From Thermoprotei archaeon (lineage in GTDB: Archaea > Thermoproteota > Thermoprotei > Thermofilales > B20-G17), in assembly GCA_003649515.1 (NCBI GenBank), contig QMSC01000066.1, forward strand, positions 1 to 6,887: a stretch of DNA of 6,887 nt, written 5' to 3'. Numbering within the stretch: the stretch's first letter is position 1; every line of letters starts with the position of its first letter. This document shows positions 5,107-6,887 of this stretch, piece after piece. The position numbers and the translations under genes are program-made. The notes beneath the pieces were generated by a model. The model had not been told where the DNA came from, made no database searches, and saw only the letters and a program-made list of their open reading frames with translations.

Positions 5107-5889
5107 TCAATGCGAAGTCAGCCTATCTGCCAATGCTTTAATATCTTCTAACGCTACCTTGTATGCCGATATCATGGCTGAGAGATCACTCATTATAGAC
5201 ACGAACCTGAAACCCTCCTCAATATACCTCTTAGCGTAGTCTAGGTCAGGGGGAGCTATACCTGGTGCTACACCGTGATTTTCACACGCTCTCAGGAACG
5301 TCCTTAGAGCTTCTAGGTACTTGGGATGTTCAAATTGAGCTGGTATGCCCAGATTAGTTGTCAAGTCCATAGGCCCGATGAAAGCCACATCTACGCCGTC
5401 AACTGATAGTATTTGTTCAATGTTTTCTAAGGCCTCACCAGTCTCCACTTGAAGTACTACCACTAAGTCTTCCTCCTCGAATCTCTCATAATAATCAGAA
5501 AAAGATTTAAAACCATACCTAGTACATCTTCTCGGCCCCACGCCCCTTAACCCTCTAGGAGGATATCTAGTGGCTTTAACTGCGGCTTCAGCGTCCTCCC
5601 TACTGTTGATCCACGGAACCATGATCCCCTCAGCACCTATATCCAGAACCCTTTTTATAGCGACGAAATCGTTCCATGGAACCCTGACTATGGGCGTTAT
5701 TTCGGTTCCTCTGAGCGGCATCATTAATACTTCTAAGTCCGGCACGTCCAGCGGGCAGTGCTCCATATCAAATATTATCCAGTCGAATGGAAGCTCTGAT
5801 ATAGCGTCAACAACGTCTGGATGATTTATGCCGATCCACGTCCCTATAGTTACTCCTCCTCGTTTAAGCATACTTCTTAATTTACCCAT
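5107..5889 (-). CDS. HpcH/HpaI-family aldolase
   Basis: Class II (metal-dependent) pyruvate-type aldolase, 260 residues, close to the family's usual length. Relatives split 4-hydroxy-2-oxo acids into pyruvate and an aldehyde (HpaI, GarL, YfaU). Active-site residues line up almost by number with E. coli HpaI: FDMEH with D41 and H44 (general base pair), R69 in IVRVPWND (pyruvate binding), E149 in QVETGEA and D175 in GPMDL (metal ligands). The segments GAEGIMVPWINSREDAE and YPPRGLRGVGPRR are also typical. The ATG at 5889 has GGAG 2 nt upstream and GGTG further up, a weak site; an AT-rich stretch near 5920-5935 may hold the promoter. Its stop overlaps by 4 bp the presumed start of the broken gene at 4803-5110. 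No sugar-acid or aromatic degradation genes are nearby, so the aldehyde partner cannot be inferred. Family certain, substrate open. Confidence 0.9.
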   Translation of the reverse strand: MGKLRSMLKRGGVTIGTWIGINHPDVVDAISELPFDWIIFDMEHCPLDVPDLEVLMMPLRGTEITPIVRVPWNDFVAIKRVLDIGAEGIMVPWINSREDAEAAVKATRYPPRGLRGVGPRRCTRYGFKSFSDYYERFEEEDLVVVLQVETGEALENIEQILSVDGVDVAFIGPMDLTTNLGIPAQFEHPKYLEALRTFLRACENHGVAPGIAPPDLDYAKRYIEEGFRFVSIMSDLSAMISAYKVALEDIKALADRLTSH

Positions 5890-5945
5890 GGCTCCACACC
5901 GGTATCAACGGTAAGCTTAGTTGAATAACTTATTAGGTTTCCTAA

Positions 5946-6424
5946 AGCCTCCTCAGAACTGGTAAGAGAGAACGCTTATTAGCCCTCTTCGGCGAATTAA
6001 GGCTAATGTCTCGATATAGGTTCGAGAAAACATCTATTCGTGAATGGTAGGCTTATGGTCCCCGATAGCCGAATATTTCTACACAGAAAATGTGGGTGGC
6101 GTAGGATGGAGAGGCGAACAGAGAGGTCGCTATAGAAGACATTTCGGTGACAAAACCGAGAGAAGGGATATGGCGCTGGATCACGCCGATCTTCACTAAG
6201 ACAAACCTGCCCGTCACGGTTGTAACAGACGAGAGTGATTTGAGAGAACTTAGCGTTAGTAGCTTACTTCACAGAGGAATACACGACCTCCTGTAAGCCC
6301 AGCTATTCTAGTGGGTAGAGCATTAATAAGATATGGAGCAAATGAACGGTGCTGCTCTTCTCAAAGTTTGCGTAAGCTAAAAGTCACGTACGATTATAAC
6401 CTTATAAGCTCTCCAGTACCATAA
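5946..6424 (+). pseudogene. Decayed plus-strand gene, family not recognised
   Basis: No intact frame covers this stretch before mobA, yet protein-like segments follow one another in shifting frames. First: TGKRERLLALFGELRL then MSRYRFEKTSIREW, to a TAG at 6048. A second frame (6044-6199) gives VGLWSPIAEYFYTENVGG. The first frame reopens after a TAG at 6102 with EVAIEDISVTKPREGIWRW, ITPIFTKTNLPVTVVTDE and SDLRELSVSSLLHRGIHDLL, to a TAA at 6294. A one-base step there continues seamlessly as VSPAILVGRALIRYGANERC and ends at a TAA at 6422. The junction HDLL/VSPAILVGRAL is the best sign of a real frameshift. At least two shifts are needed, plus in-frame TAG codons in the first part. I do not recognise the family. 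Its nearness and strand hint at a link with mobA. An RNA gene was considered, but no known signature was seen. Confidence 0.5.
6401..6408 (+). promoter_or_regulatory. Possible TATA box of mobA
   Basis: CTTATAAG, with ATTATAAC just upstream, lies about 60 bp before the ATG at 6464; initiation near 6431 would leave a leader of about 33 nt. A second AT-rich match (AGATATAT, 6443-6450) would start transcription inside the presumed gene and would fit only if translation begins further downstream. Confidence 0.3.
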
Positions 6425-6463
6425 TCTAATGATAGCCCCTTAAGATATATGTCCACGGCTTAA

Positions 6464-6887
6464 ATGGGCTTGGAAAAGGGAAATGACTTGGAAGGCCGAA
6501 GGGCGGAAAAACGCGATACTCTTGAAAAGCTTCAGGCATTAAATAACCTGAGAAACGCTTCCTCTTTAATAATTTTGGCTGGTGGTTCAAGTCGGAGACT
6601 AAATAATACATTCAAACCGCTATTCAAACTCGACGGAATACCGTTAATACGTTACGTTGTTAACAGTCTCGACGGTCTCTGCGACGAAATGATAATCTGC
6701 GTTAAAGGGAAATCCCAAAGAGATGCACTTAGAAGAGTGCTGGAATACAGGGTAACAATTGTTGAGGATGCAATCAGTATACAAAGCCCATTAGTGGGAC
6801 TGTATACAGGTTTAGCACATTCTAGAGGAAAGTACGCCTATATAGCCCCCTGCGATATGCCCTTTCTCGATAAGCTCGTATACGAAA
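6464..6887 (+). CDS. mobA: MobA-like molybdenum cofactor guanylyltransferase, 5' part
   Basis: MobA attaches GMP from GTP to molybdopterin, giving the dinucleotide form of the molybdenum or tungsten cofactor. The frame is open for 141 codons to the window edge and has no stop in the window. The Rossmann-like nucleotidyltransferase start is clear: SLIILAGGSSRRLNNTFKPL (34-53), with the LAGGxSxR loop and K51 for the phosphates, then an IVEDAISIQSPLVGLYTGL segment (family: D...GPLaGI..gL) and the metal-binding CDMPFL at 130-135, a hallmark of MobA. Oddities: about 33 residues precede the first strand where relatives usually have only a few, no good Shine-Dalgarno site precedes the ATG, and the usual RxG-xDK of the loop is RLNNTFK. 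An in-frame TAA directly before the ATG rules out an earlier start; a later one is possible. Another NTP transferase specificity is a lesser alternative. Confidence 0.82.
   Translation, partial: MGLEKGNDLEGRRAEKRDTLEKLQALNNLRNASSLIILAGGSSRRLNNTFKPLFKLDGIPLIRYVVNSLDGLCDEMIICVKGKSQRDALRRVLEYRVTIVEDAISIQSPLVGLYTGLAHSRGKYAYIAPCDMPFLDKLVYE

Larger units (their letters stand above)
4803..5110 (-). pseudogene. Broken minus-strand gene, family not recognised
   Basis: This stretch lacks a long open frame, but consecutive minus-strand segments translate into protein-like sequence. One frame runs from a TTG at 5110, whose TTGA overlaps the aldolase stop by 4 bp, through AGLVERETWNFSFKI to a TAG at 5039-5041. 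The same frame continues with KAEVRKIEKLRGNIEDRMM and LLMDDMKEVV to a TGA at 4937-4939. A one-base shift there opens TLHETARY, a TGA at 4911-4913, then VSVSYFEELGQALGKVVV and LSGLFAPFSSKHGREKF to a TAA at 4803-4805. Repairing two stops and one shift would give about 100 residues, charged and alternating as in a soluble protein. Its end falls just before the promoter of the VIT-like gene and its start overlaps the aldolase, both typical of a former operon gene. I do not recognise the family. Sequencing error instead of decay is possible, and chance is not excluded. Confidence 0.5.

Noticed and set aside
6048..6104. Three in-frame TAG codons (6048, 6066, 6102) in the decayed plus-strand gene, raising the idea of pyrrolysine
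   Set aside because: Known pyrrolysine proteins usually carry a single TAG, the frame also meets a TAA at 6294 with a clear frameshift, and no pyl genes are in the window. Decay or error is simpler.
5946..6424. RNase P RNA, SRP RNA or other structured RNA in the long gap
   Set aside because: Small hairpins exist (TCGGT/ACCGA near 6145, GGCG/CGCC near 6173), but no conserved signature of these RNAs was seen, and the protein-like segments explain the stretch better.

Overview
The window looks archaeal. It carries an archaeal-type NMN adenylyltransferase (NadM), translation factor aIF1/SUI1, the small RNA polymerase subunit Rpo12 (RpoP), an alpha2-type glycyl-tRNA synthetase with archaeal insertions, and a DUF211 protein, a family found mainly in archaea. 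Promoters look archaeal (purine-rich BRE plus TATA box), Shine-Dalgarno sites are strong, a TTG start is well supported in at least two genes, and arginine is mostly AGA/AGG with frequent ATA isoleucine, which would suit a thermophile. I cannot place it below domain level with confidence; a TACK-type lineage is a guess.

Layout from left to right: the 3' part of nadM (+); aIF1 (-), tail-to-tail with nadM; a 150-bp divergent promoter region; rpoP (+), whose stop overlaps the stop of an agmatinase-type ureohydrolase (-) by 8 bp; a short divergent region in which one near-palindromic TATA element appears to serve both the ureohydrolase and glyS; glyS (+), whose end overlaps a DUF211 gene (-) by 20 bp; a VIT1/CCC1-like membrane protein (-) 32 bp upstream of DUF211 and probably in the same operon; a stretch of about 310 bp that reads as a broken minus-strand gene; a HpcH/HpaI-family aldolase (-); about 570 bp without an intact gene, containing a second, plus-strand, broken gene; and the 5' part of a MobA-like molybdenum cofactor guanylyltransferase (+), cut by the window edge.

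The left half is housekeeping: NAD synthesis, translation, transcription, polyamine metabolism. The right half is more accessory: a putative metal transporter with its small DUF211 partner, a pyruvate-type aldolase, molybdenum cofactor finishing, and two gene remnants. The points most worth a second look are the two decayed genes hidden in apparent intergenic DNA, the VIT-like/DUF211 pair, an aIF1 that has lost all four N-terminal zinc-knuckle cysteines, and the shared divergent TATA element. I see no CRISPR array, tRNA, rRNA or insertion sequence, and no clear new defence or mobile system.
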